From NCBI GenBank assembly GCA_029204225.1, contig CM055113.1, positions 8,530,352-8,594,351 on the forward strand: 64,000 nt of DNA, read 5' to 3'. The notes below the pieces were generated by a model. The model saw only the letters and a program-made list of their open reading frames with translations, ran no database searches and was not told the DNA's origin. A program made the position numbers and the translations under genes. Each line of letters begins with the position of its first letter. The first letter of the stretch is position 1. This document shows positions 61,101 through 64,000 of this stretch, piece by piece. The DNA is from Diphasiastrum complanatum (lineage: Eukaryota; Streptophyta; Lycopodiopsida; Lycopodiales; Lycopodiaceae).

Positions 61101-64000
61101 CGCATAAATCTGAATGCACAAGTTCAAGAATGCCCTTGGCCCTGGTAGCTTTCTCCTTTGGAAACTTTTTCCTCTGTTGCTTCCCTAATGCACAAGCCTC
61201 ACATGTATCTGAAGAAGACTTAATGCTAGGAAGATCTACTACCATTTTGTGCCTGTTCAAAACTTGCAAACTTTTGTAACTCAAATGATCATATCTCTCA
61301 TGCCAAAGCTTGTCCCGATTAGTATCTCTTGCAGACAAGGCCTCTTGGCTAGGAATGGTTGTGAAAAGCTTGTAAAGACCTCCTTCTTGCATTCCCTTGG
61401 CTACCACTTTGAAGTTCTTCTCTTTGTCTTTTACCAAACATTTAGAATCATTAAACTCTACCACCATGTTCTGTTTGGTAATGGCACCAACAGATAACAA
61501 GTTCTTAGCCAACCCTAGTACATGCAACACACTTTTAATTTCCTTCACCTCACCTGATGATAGTTGTATTGCAACTATACCTTTGCCCCTCACCATACGT
61601 GTAGAATTATCTCCAAGGCAAACATGCTGGCCATCTTATGTCTCCTCATAGGTGCTGAACCAATCTCTATGAGGTGTCATGTGCTTTGAGGCTCCAGAAT
61701 CAATGTACCATCCACCAAATGTGGATTCAGATGATAGGGCTGCGGTGAATAGCTCAAGCACACCAGATTGCTCCTCCTCTGCAACTTTGTCAACAAAGTG
61801 ACTCTGCTGGTTCTTTCCCTTCTTCTGATCACTTTGCTTCTTCCTGCATTCAAAAGCAAAATGCCCATACGTACCACAATAGTTGCAGTTGCCCTTCCTC
61901 TTGGGTGTAGATGAGGAATTGGTGCTTGACTCCTCTCCAACCTGTAACTTGGACACCTGCTGCTCCAAGCTTTGCTTTGAATTCTTCTTTTTGCCTTTGC
62001 CTTTCTTTTGAAAGTTTTGCTTCTTCTTAGAAGCAAATGCAAGCTCTGGATTATCTTCCCTTTCAGAAAGATTCTTCCTTCTCATCTCCTCCTGTTAAGA
62101 AGACCACATAACTCCCCAAAGGTTGGGAGTTTCTCCCTAGCAGAAAGGGACATCACATAGTCTTGATAGTTGAATGACAAGTTGTTCAAGACTATGGGAA
62201 CAATACTCCTGTCACTTACTTTCTCTCCAACTGAAGCAAGCTGATCCAATAGGTCCTTGACCTTTGTAATATGATCACCAATTGTTGCACCTGCTTCCAT
62301 CTTGAGAGTATGTAACCTGTTTTGCAAATACACCAGCTTGGCTGAATCCACTGTTTCAAACATAGACTTCAGAATTGTCCAAGCATCAGCTGCATCCCTT
62401 GCATTGCAAATGTGAGGAATAATATTGTCCTTGACAGAAAGATTGATTATCCTATGAGCTTTATGTCTTCTGTTCATGTAGTCCTTCAATTCAGGATCAG
62501 ATGTTGGTACAGGTTCTGTACCTGTCATGACCTCCCAGCAATTCTTATCCATCAAGATATTGGCTATCTTGAACTTCCACACTCTGTAGTTTGTGCCATC
62601 TAGTTTGCTAGATTCACCCAGCAAACTCTCCCCAAGACTTGCCATGCTAAAATCTGTGCTTAAAACAGAAACTCAACTTGAAAGAGATCAGAAAAGAACA
62701 GCTTCCAGCAACAAGGGTTTAACCCCAAACTAGGGTATGTAGCCACTTCAAGGCAACCCTTCAGCTCCTGCTTTTGTCTTTGCCACTTGGTGTGGCCTCA
62801 CTAGCACAAGCACTAGGCTCCACTGGAACAGAAACCAGAAGCCCCTACAGAAAGTGCGCCCTACTTTTGTGTAAGCTCCTCCAGAAAGACTCTCCAAAAC
62901 TTAGCCAGATTTAGAAAGTTTTTGGATCATCCCACTCCCCTTGCCAATAGCTCTCCAACAGTGCAAGACTCCACCTGATCTGACACCTGTAGATCAAATG
63001 CTCCCTCTTTCAAGATTGAGGTGCTTGTAGAAGATAAGAATCTTCTCAAGAATCTAAGCACTGAAGTTTCTCTCACTCTCAGACTCACAGGCTAGACAAC
63101 CTGCTCTGATACCATGAAGATTTACAAGACCTAGCTATGGAGTATCTTAACTCAGATGCTAGATCAACTATGAAAGCTTGAGAAAACTTGGCTATGGAAA
63201 TATCACACACAAGGAGAATTGCATGAGCATCTCACAAACTCAAAAGTCTCAAGAAGAAATGAATTGCTAGAGAGAGAGAGGAGGGCGTGGGTCCTCCAAA
63301 TCCCTTGTGAGGCAAGCACCTCCTTTACATGCACGGAAAGTCTAGGTGTCAACCATAGGAGTGAGCTACTTGGCCAAGTGGGCCACTTGCACTAATTTAC
63401 ATAACTTAACAAAAGGGGGGGTCTCATGCATTTAATTAAAAACATGCCCCATGAGTTATGTACAACTTAACTAATGCTTAGCCAAAAGGGGTAAAATAGG
63501 CATTACTCTTCAACATCTCTCTCTCTTTCTCTCTCTCACACACACACACAATCAAAATTACCACACTTTAGGGTTCCTGTTGGGTGATGAATAGGCCCTA
63601 TGTACATTCATCGAACAAAAACTCCTCACTACAAATAATAGGGAAAAAATAGCTGAAACACAATATTCAAATGTTGCAAGGTTCACTTGCTTAATACCTG
63701 CTTATCTTCTCGAGCAACATTCGTATCATCTTTGATATCCCCTTGATTCTTAGGTTCTCCCTTCCTCCCAGCTGCAGGAATACGTACCTCCTGGCAAAAC
63801 GAAGCAATTCAGCGGCTTTAGATGCTAAAACTTGATGATGCATCAAGAATTCCAACAGAATTCACAGAGCACCCTAATAAATGGAGAAGCTTCTTAGGTA
63901 GACCTTGACAAAGAATTTTGTTGAATCTACTAAGTTGAGTGCCTGCCTACTACCGTAGTCTGATTTTGGTTGGCACGTTTTTTAGGTTAAAATTGTGACA
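33516..64000 (-). CDS. APE1L: AP endonuclease (APE1L / exonuclease III family), 8 exons visible, 5' end outside
   Basis: Base-excision repair nuclease that cuts DNA at abasic sites and trims blocked 3' ends; plant members act in the nucleus and/or organelles. Eight exons with GT-AG borders join in phase to 289 residues plus TAA: 63698-63790, 57850-57985, 48492-48702, 43947-44025, 36161-36222, 35556-35642, 33752-33855, 33516-33613. Family landmarks in order: Glu opening 'EVRIPAAG' (metal ligand), '[20 protein letters not shown]', '[15 protein letters not shown]' (catalytic Tyr), 'WCGDLNV' (Asp/Asn), '[12 protein letters not shown]', '[13 protein letters not shown]', '[10 protein letters not shown]', 'GSDHCP' (catalytic Asp-His). 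All key residues in view are present. The wording matches the APE1L branch better than ARP. Roughly 90 N-terminal residues lie beyond 64000. Introns reach 9 kb and hold copia, gypsy and MITE insertions. The gene looks functional. Confidence 0.94.
33752..33855 (-). CDS. APE1L: AP endonuclease exon (RMRIDYFL)
   Basis: The acceptor is TCCTGCAG|A and the donor GAAG|GTCATT. It codes '[20 protein letters not shown]' and '[11 protein letters not shown]'. The donor is weak beyond GT, but the phase and the next exon fit. Confidence 0.92.
34235..34405. other. GC-rich island in an AP endonuclease intron
   Basis: About 170 bp very rich in G on the plus strand (GGGCAG, GGCGGG, GGGGGG words) in AT-rich surroundings. 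Short frames cross it in several phases with no motif. It may be the remnant of an inserted element; origin unknown. Confidence 0.4.
34900..35375. repeat. Diverged local duplication
   Basis: 34905-35088 and 35225-35372 share order and words: CATG(T)TG(C/A)GCTAA, TATCACATAAATGGTT versus CATCACATGAATAATT, TCTGTTAAGTT and TGAAATAATATG. It is an old duplication in the intron between the exons at 35.6 and 33.9 kb. Confidence 0.6.
35556..35642 (-). CDS. APE1L: AP endonuclease exon (LVDSYR / FTWSG)
   Basis: The acceptor is CATGGCAG|G and the donor GGGAA|GTAAGA. It codes '[20 protein letters not shown]' and 'TWSGHPVGK', matching the family's 'LVDAYR...FSWSG' region. Confidence 0.93.
36161..36222 (-). 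CDS. APE1L: AP endonuclease exon (GQPGFT)
   Basis: The acceptor is GTCGCAG|GAC and the donor AAACT|GTAAGT. It codes '[20 protein letters not shown]', the conserved segment after the HEEID block. Confidence 0.93.
36223..37898. other. AP endonuclease intron, no feature
   Basis: Intronic AT-rich sequence. The small frame at 37236-37490 has no recognisable motif. Confidence 0.6.
37899..38397. mobile_element. hAT-like MITE, copy A (CGGAACG termini)
   Basis: The 8-bp target duplication GTGCTCTG is present on both sides (37891-37898 and 38398-38405). The ends are CAAAGTTGCAG and CTGCAACTAAG. Each arm of about 100 bp is packed with variants of CCGGAACGC and TTCGGATCG. A T-run follows the left arm. 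The middle includes ATATGGGTATCA and a long (CT)n tract. There is no coding capacity. It lies in an AP endonuclease intron. Confidence 0.85.
38164..38222. repeat. (CT)n microsatellite inside MITE A
   Basis: About 29 CT dinucleotides in the middle of the element. Confidence 0.97.
38406..39336. other. AP endonuclease intron, no feature
   Basis: About 0.9 kb of intron sequence with no recognised element or frame of note. Confidence 0.6.
39337..40522. repeat. 621-bp tandem repeat, two nearly identical copies
   Basis: Copy 1 is 39337-39957; copy 2 is 39958 to about 40522 and slightly shortened, ending in a C13 run. Both begin AGGAAGACAGGTGTCAACGC. They differ at scattered positions, so the duplication is recent. 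The reading frames in both copies (39613-40023 and 40234-40446) are the same chance frame; I do not call a gene. It lies in an AP endonuclease intron. Confidence 0.93.
40665..40709. repeat. (GA)n microsatellite
   Basis: About 22 GA dinucleotides, followed by GAAGAAGAAG. Confidence 0.97.
41437..42063. mobile_element. hAT-like MITE, copy B (GGAACG termini)
   Basis: The exact 8-bp duplication CATCCAAT flanks it (41429-41436 and 42064-42071). The ends are CTTAGAAGCCC and GGGCAACTAAG. The arms hold many GGAACG/CGTTCC words. T-runs lie inside both arms. The interior contains a 60-bp minisatellite (41651-41800). No coding function is seen. Confidence 0.87.
41651..41800. repeat. 60-bp minisatellite inside MITE B
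   Basis: Two full units (41651-41710 and 41711-41770) and a partial third, starting CCTGAATCTTCCTGAAAACC. Each unit is itself made of two related halves sharing CCATCGCGCATATCTAT. Confidence 0.93.
42072..43946. other. AP endonuclease intron, no gene
   Basis: Intron sequence with a (CT)n tract at 42341-42380. Short frames (42287-42526, 42840-43049) have no motifs. Confidence 0.6.
42341..42380. repeat. (CT)n microsatellite
   Basis: Twenty CT dinucleotides. Confidence 0.97.
43947..44025 (-). CDS. APE1L: AP endonuclease exon (HEEIDV)
   Basis: The acceptor is TTTGCAG|T, completing a Ser codon, and the donor TCAGAG|GTTAGT. Its 26 codons are '[20 protein letters not shown]' and 'MPPNSE', the expected continuation of GDLNVS. 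Confidence 0.94.
44026..44946. other. AP endonuclease intron, no feature
   Basis: No recognised element. The frames at 44286-44522 and 44534-44746 lack motifs. Confidence 0.6.
44955..45737. mobile_element. hAT-like MITE, copy C (GAATCG termini)
   Basis: The target duplication GTGTGAAA (44947-44954) corresponds to GGGTGAAA (45738-45745), one mismatch. The terminal inverted repeat TAGTGTTTCCAC is perfect over 12 bp. Both arms are filled with AGAATCG/CGATTC words and CCCGG centres. The interior has a 27-bp tandem duplication (AGAATCATGATACTCCCATC, about 45248-45301). It is non-coding. Confidence 0.83.
45746..46790. other. AP endonuclease intron, no feature
   Basis: No supported coding or repeat feature. 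The frame at 46063-46251 has no motif. Confidence 0.55.
46791..46980 (+). pseudogene. Gypsy RNase H scrap
   Basis: It reads '[20 protein letters not shown]' and then '[10 protein letters not shown]', followed after a frameshift by words like '[16 protein letters not shown]'. This is the N-terminal part of a gypsy RNase H ('DASDTAIGAVL...QPIAFESRKL'). It is isolated, with no RT beside it. Confidence 0.7.
47103..47420. mobile_element. hAT-like MITE, copy D (AGAAACG termini)
   Basis: The target duplication CCGTAGAG (47095-47102) corresponds to CCATAGAG (47421-47428). The terminal inverted repeat CATAGTTGC is perfect over 9 bp. The arms carry AGAAACGC and GTTTCTG words. It shares AATATGGGTATCA with copy A at the same internal place. 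Copy D is the shortest. Confidence 0.85.
47594..48061. mobile_element. hAT-like MITE, copy E (TGAAAC termini)
   Basis: The target duplication GTAGATAG (47586-47593) corresponds to GTACATAG (48062-48069). The terminal inverted repeat is CAATGTTTC. Both arms are rich in GAAACG, TTTCAA and GTTTC. The interior has an A-run and a (GT)n tract. It is non-coding. Confidence 0.78.
48492..48702 (-). CDS. APE1L: AP endonuclease exon (NTYVPN and GDLN)
   Basis: The acceptor is TTGTGACAG|AT and the donor GTCAG|GTATCA. It codes '[20 protein letters not shown]', '[20 protein letters not shown]' and '[11 protein letters not shown]', the largest and most typical exon, with catalytic Tyr, Asp and Asn. Confidence 0.95.
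48703..50560. other. AP endonuclease intron, no gene
   Basis: Intron sequence 5' of the exon at 48702 on the minus strand. There is a short direct repeat of GTGAGACATGTCAGCAGACA (49904-49923 and 49936-49955). Small frames lack motifs. Confidence 0.55.
50568..51053. mobile_element. Probable MITE, copy F (CCAGAAC termini), degraded
   Basis: The layout is like copies A-E: the left end has GTTACATTCTGGAACC and then a T-run, and the right end has CCAGAACCC, CCAGAACACTCG, TTCTGGACC, GCGTTCCGATGCAAC. Terminal words GTTACAT and ATGCAAC pair imperfectly. No convincing 8-bp duplication is left. Confidence 0.5.
51584..52054 (+). repeat. 5' LTR of the gypsy element
   Basis: The right end is set by the primer-binding site at 52055. 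The left end (TGTCTGGG at 51584) is a guess from the TG rule. A TATA-like TATTTATAG lies at about 51897-51905. The portion from 51838 matches 57208-57431 closely. Confidence 0.65.
52243..52264. repeat. 22-bp perfect palindrome in the gypsy leader
   Basis: Centred on GGAAGTACTTCC with TTAGC and GCTAA outside; it reads the same on both strands. It lies between the primer-binding site and gag. GGCGGA words flank it. Confidence 0.95.
52385..52575 (+). repeat. Degenerate tandem repeats in the gypsy leader
   Basis: Three units begin TTGAT(T/A)(G/A)GAGGCTGTC at about 52396, 52474 and 52542 and share CATCAC and CAGCCAT words. Confidence 0.8.
52806..55160 (+). pseudogene. Gypsy gag-protease-RT reading frame
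   Basis: One frame from ATG 52806. Gag has '[17 protein letters not shown]'. The zinc knuckle is '[14 protein letters not shown]' near residue 320. Protease has '[12 protein letters not shown]' near 420. RT has '[20 protein letters not shown]', '[13 protein letters not shown]' and 'YFEDILIY'. The catalytic YxDD reads YFED, so its first Asp is Glu. The frame is lost in the CT-rich stretch near 55110 and continues in another frame from 55154. Confidence 0.9.
55105..55835 (+). pseudogene. Gypsy RT end and RNase H
   Basis: Continues the element in another frame: '[12 protein letters not shown]', '[11 protein letters not shown]', then RNase H '[16 protein letters not shown]', '[17 protein letters not shown]' and '[11 protein letters not shown]'. 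It stops where 'VADALS' should follow, at the inversion breakpoint. Confidence 0.9.
55838..57216 (-). pseudogene. Inverted gypsy integrase segment
   Basis: On the minus strand it starts with '[14 protein letters not shown]', the sequence normally found right after RNase H. The zinc-binding part is '[20 protein letters not shown]' and '[10 protein letters not shown]'. The core has '[13 protein letters not shown]', '[13 protein letters not shown]' and the Glu in '[16 protein letters not shown]'. The tail is '[16 protein letters not shown]' and '[11 protein letters not shown]'. There is a frameshift in a T-run near 56685 and a stop at about 56430. No chromodomain is seen. Confidence 0.9.
57208..57432 (+). 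repeat. 3' LTR, truncated at its 5' side
   Basis: Starts abruptly at CCCTCCACGTTTTGCC next to the inverted integrase block and runs to GATCATAACTA. It has a few small differences from the 5' LTR. Confidence 0.8.
57433..57849. other. AP endonuclease intron between the gypsy element and exon
   Basis: About 420 bp of intron with no recognisable element. It ends at the donor of the exon at 57850. Confidence 0.6.
57850..57985 (-). CDS. APE1L: AP endonuclease exon (WWSL block)
   Basis: The acceptor is CGTACAG|ATT and the donor CTTG|GTAAAA. It codes '[20 protein letters not shown]' and '[17 protein letters not shown]'. It ends after the first base of an Asp codon completed by the exon at 48702. 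Confidence 0.92.
58035..58098. repeat. (CT)n microsatellite at the copia 3' end
   Basis: About 32 CT dinucleotides directly next to the 3' LTR of the young copia. The other side of the element (63516-63550) is also CT/CA repeat. Confidence 0.97.
58103..58500 (-). repeat. 3' LTR of the young copia
   Basis: Almost identical to 63115-63515. Its outer end merges with the CT microsatellite, so the last bases of the LTR are replaced. Confidence 0.92.
58495..60021 (-). CDS. Copia reverse transcriptase and RNase H
   Basis: 508 codons in the same frame as the integrase, after the TAG. RT has '[20 protein letters not shown]', '[20 protein letters not shown]' and an intact '[12 protein letters not shown]'. 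RNase H has '[20 protein letters not shown]', '[10 protein letters not shown]' and '[18 protein letters not shown]'. Full length and uninterrupted. Confidence 0.95.
   Translation of the reverse strand: MREKVWQHAMQEEYDSIVKNDTWELTTLPEGKQPIGCKWVYKTKFHANGTVDKYKARLVAKGYAQQEGLDYDETFAPVAKMTSIRTVLAIASYFDWDVHQMDVKSAFLNGHLQEEVYMEQPQGFEITGKENLVCRLRKALYGLKQAPRAWYSRIDEYFARQGFEKSKSDCNLYVFKEGEDFVVVVLYVDDLLITGSNKKFIACVKKNVSNEFEMKDLGLLHYCLGVEVWKGKRCLFISQAKYAQKLLKRFNMQESKPISTPMDASNKPSKDDGPAFADETLYRQLVGSLIYLTTTRPDIAYAVGIASQDMCKPTETHWKAAKRILRYVRGTVTYGIGYTDDGNLQLEGYSDSDWAGDRDDRRSTTGYCFSLGSGAISWCSKKQPTIALSSTEAEYRVTTRSACEAIWLRRLLEDMQIAQVRPTLLHCDNESCIQLARNPVYHARTKHIEVDQHFIREKVHSGEIELVYCDTNDRTADIFTKPLSKDKFEKFRTLLGVSLNKIAIKGGC
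60037..61596 (-). CDS. Copia protease end, GAG-pre-integrase and integrase
   Basis: '[20 protein letters not shown]' and '[20 protein letters not shown]' form the pre-integrase and His part. '[14 protein letters not shown]' is the Cys pair. The core has '[10 protein letters not shown]', 'FVDDF', '[13 protein letters not shown]' and '[18 protein letters not shown]', so Asp-Asp-Glu are present. It ends at an in-frame TAG (60037) just before RT. Confidence 0.93.
   Translation of the reverse strand: MVRGKGIVAIQLSSGEVKEIKSVLHVLGLAKNLLSVGAITKQNMVVEFNDSKCLVKDKEKNFKVVAKGMQEGGLYKLFTTIPSQEALSARDTNRDKLWHERYDHLSYKSLQVLNRHKMVVDLPSIKSSSDTCEACALGKQQRKKFPKEKATRAKGILELVHSDLCGPMQVKSAGGAYYLMTFVDDFSPKVWVYFLKLKSKAFKYFKQWKAMVENHTGKRLKTLRSDKDGEYISDEFKDLCKACGIKRQFTAPHTPQQNGVAERKNRSIVECARSMLKAKGLPNSFWAEVVATAVFLLNRSLTKAVEGITPEEAYSGNKPKVGSLRVFGCTTYAHIPKDLRKKLDAKSVKCVFLGYSEGEKAYVLYDLENRRKILSRDVIFDEEHAPKIQEQEKEGITEFIPLIDSTDEDPSQESCKPQVQEQQQEIEPTSSRPLFGQVPEAEVGDKRKTKTVPWDTWSPSTSPTARKKLPRWYWETIKEGQMIEEGESSEQGVRRSLRSHERQETNFALMSTILNADEP
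61636..62085 (-). CDS. Copia Gag zinc knuckle and protease start
   Basis: A lysine-rich linker precedes a CX2CX4HX4C knuckle, '[14 protein letters not shown]'. The protease active site '[12 protein letters not shown]' follows. The frame stops at TAA (61636-61638) inside the protease, and the same frame continues afterwards with '[13 protein letters not shown]', so this is a nonsense mutation. Confidence 0.92.
   Translation of the reverse strand: MRRKNLSEREDNPELAFASKKKQNFQKKGKGKKKNSKQSLEQQVSKLQVGEESSTNSSSTPKRKGNCNYCGTYGHFAFECRKKQSDQKKGKNQQSHFVDKVAEEEQSGVLELFTAALSSESTFGGWYIDSGASKHMTPHRDWFSTYEET
62082..62645 (-). CDS. Copia Gag
   Basis: 187 codons from ATG 62645: '[20 protein letters not shown]', '[20 protein letters not shown]' and '[20 protein letters not shown]' are the standard Gag blocks. 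It forms the virus-like particle of the element. It ends at TGA 62082, where a small indel moves the frame by one; the next frame starts at ATG 62085 (overlap ATGA). Confidence 0.93.
   Translation of the reverse strand: MASLGESLLGESSKLDGTNYRVWKFKIANILMDKNCWEVMTGTEPVPTSDPELKDYMNRRHKAHRIINLSVKDNIIPHICNARDAADAWTILKSMFETVDSAKLVYLQNRLHTLKMEAGATIGDHITKVKDLLDQLASVGEKVSDRSIVPIVLNNLSFNYQDYVMSLSAREKLPTFGELCGLLNRRR
63115..63515 (-). repeat. 5' LTR of the young copia
   Basis: On minus it starts TGTTGAAGAGTAATGCC and ends CTTGTAAATCTTCA, directly followed by TGGTATCAGAGC. Confidence 0.92.
63516..63697. other. Microsatellite and short intron stretch
   Basis: CT-rich then (CA)n repeat (63516-63550), then intron down to the exon donor at 63697. 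Confidence 0.8.
63698..63790 (-). CDS. APE1L: AP endonuclease exon (metal-binding Glu)
   Basis: The acceptor is TTGCCAG|GAG and the donor AAGCAG|GTATTA. Its 31 codons run from '[15 protein letters not shown]' to 'AREDKQ'. The first Glu is the conserved metal ligand of 'IQE'. In this family the next residues are 'ILTRA', matched by the next exon. Confidence 0.9.
63791..64000. other. AP endonuclease intron at the window edge
   Basis: No upstream exon was found here. The preceding exon, ending in the 'DVIAIQ' block, must lie beyond the window. Confidence 0.7.

Larger units (their letters stand above)
58103..63515 (-). mobile_element. Nearly complete young copia element
   Basis: The LTRs (63115-63515 and 58103-58500, about 400 bp) differ at only around six positions. 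A primer-binding site lies at 63103-63114 and a polypurine tract (TAAGGGGGGG on minus) just inside the 3' LTR. Gag, protease, integrase, RT and RNase H follow in copia order. Two in-frame stops and one frameshift interrupt it. It lies in the AP endonuclease intron between exons 63698 and 57985, in sense with the gene. It inserted in a CT-rich microsatellite, so the target duplication (possibly TCTCT) cannot be defined. Confidence 0.93.

Noticed and set aside
1-64000. CRISPR arrays, bacterial operons, rRNA or tRNA genes
   Set aside because: The direct repeats are tandem or LTR type without spacer structure, the genes have spliceosomal introns, and no tRNA cloverleaf or rRNA sequence was recognised by eye.

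Overview
The window is plant nuclear DNA from a large, repeat-rich genome. It carries two recognisable, apparently intact host genes, both on the minus strand. Each is built from short exons spread through introns full of transposable elements. Copia and gypsy retrotransposons, small foldback elements, long (CT)n/(GA)n microsatellites and very long introns dominate. A fern, gymnosperm or other large-genome vascular plant fits better than a compact angiosperm; that is inference, and no species is named.

Gene 1 (minus, 11392 to 4398) is an NRT1/PTR-family (NPF) transporter. Four exons with GT-AG introns join in phase to a 584-residue protein. The first-helix ExxE[K/R] proton-coupling motif is replaced. 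Intron 1 (6518-11256) holds a short LTR-gag-LTR element and copia scraps.

Gene 2 (minus, from beyond 64000 to 33516) is an AP endonuclease of the plant APE1L/exonuclease III type. Eight exons (63698-63790, 57850-57985, 48492-48702, 43947-44025, 36161-36222, 35556-35642, 33752-33855, 33516-33613) join in phase to 289 codons plus a stop. The N-terminus lies outside the window. The gene covers more than 30 kb; one intron holds a nearly identical-LTR copia element (58103-63515) and another a rearranged gypsy element (about 51.6-57.4 kb). Its terminal exon lies in a tandem duplication whose second copy is dead.

Between the genes, 11.4-33 kb is mostly transposon debris: two foldback elements (14.2 and 15.7 kb), a deleted copia with an ATGTA target duplication (15935-19948), a minus copia fragment (20.5-21.6 kb), an unrecognised plus-strand coding region (21.64-22.85 kb), a foldback element with another inside it (23.8-24.3 kb), a gypsy gag relic (25.4-26.6 kb), copia remnants and a coding-like relic at 27.8-28.9 kb.

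The most unusual signal is a set of at least five small elements in the AP endonuclease introns (37899-38397, 41437-42063, 44955-45737, 47103-47420, 47594-48061). Each has 8-bp target duplications, like hAT elements, and termini built from a short word specific to that copy and shared by both of its arms. The second candidate is the 21.6-22.8 kb reading frame, whose order of motifs suggests an uncharacterised transposase-like family.
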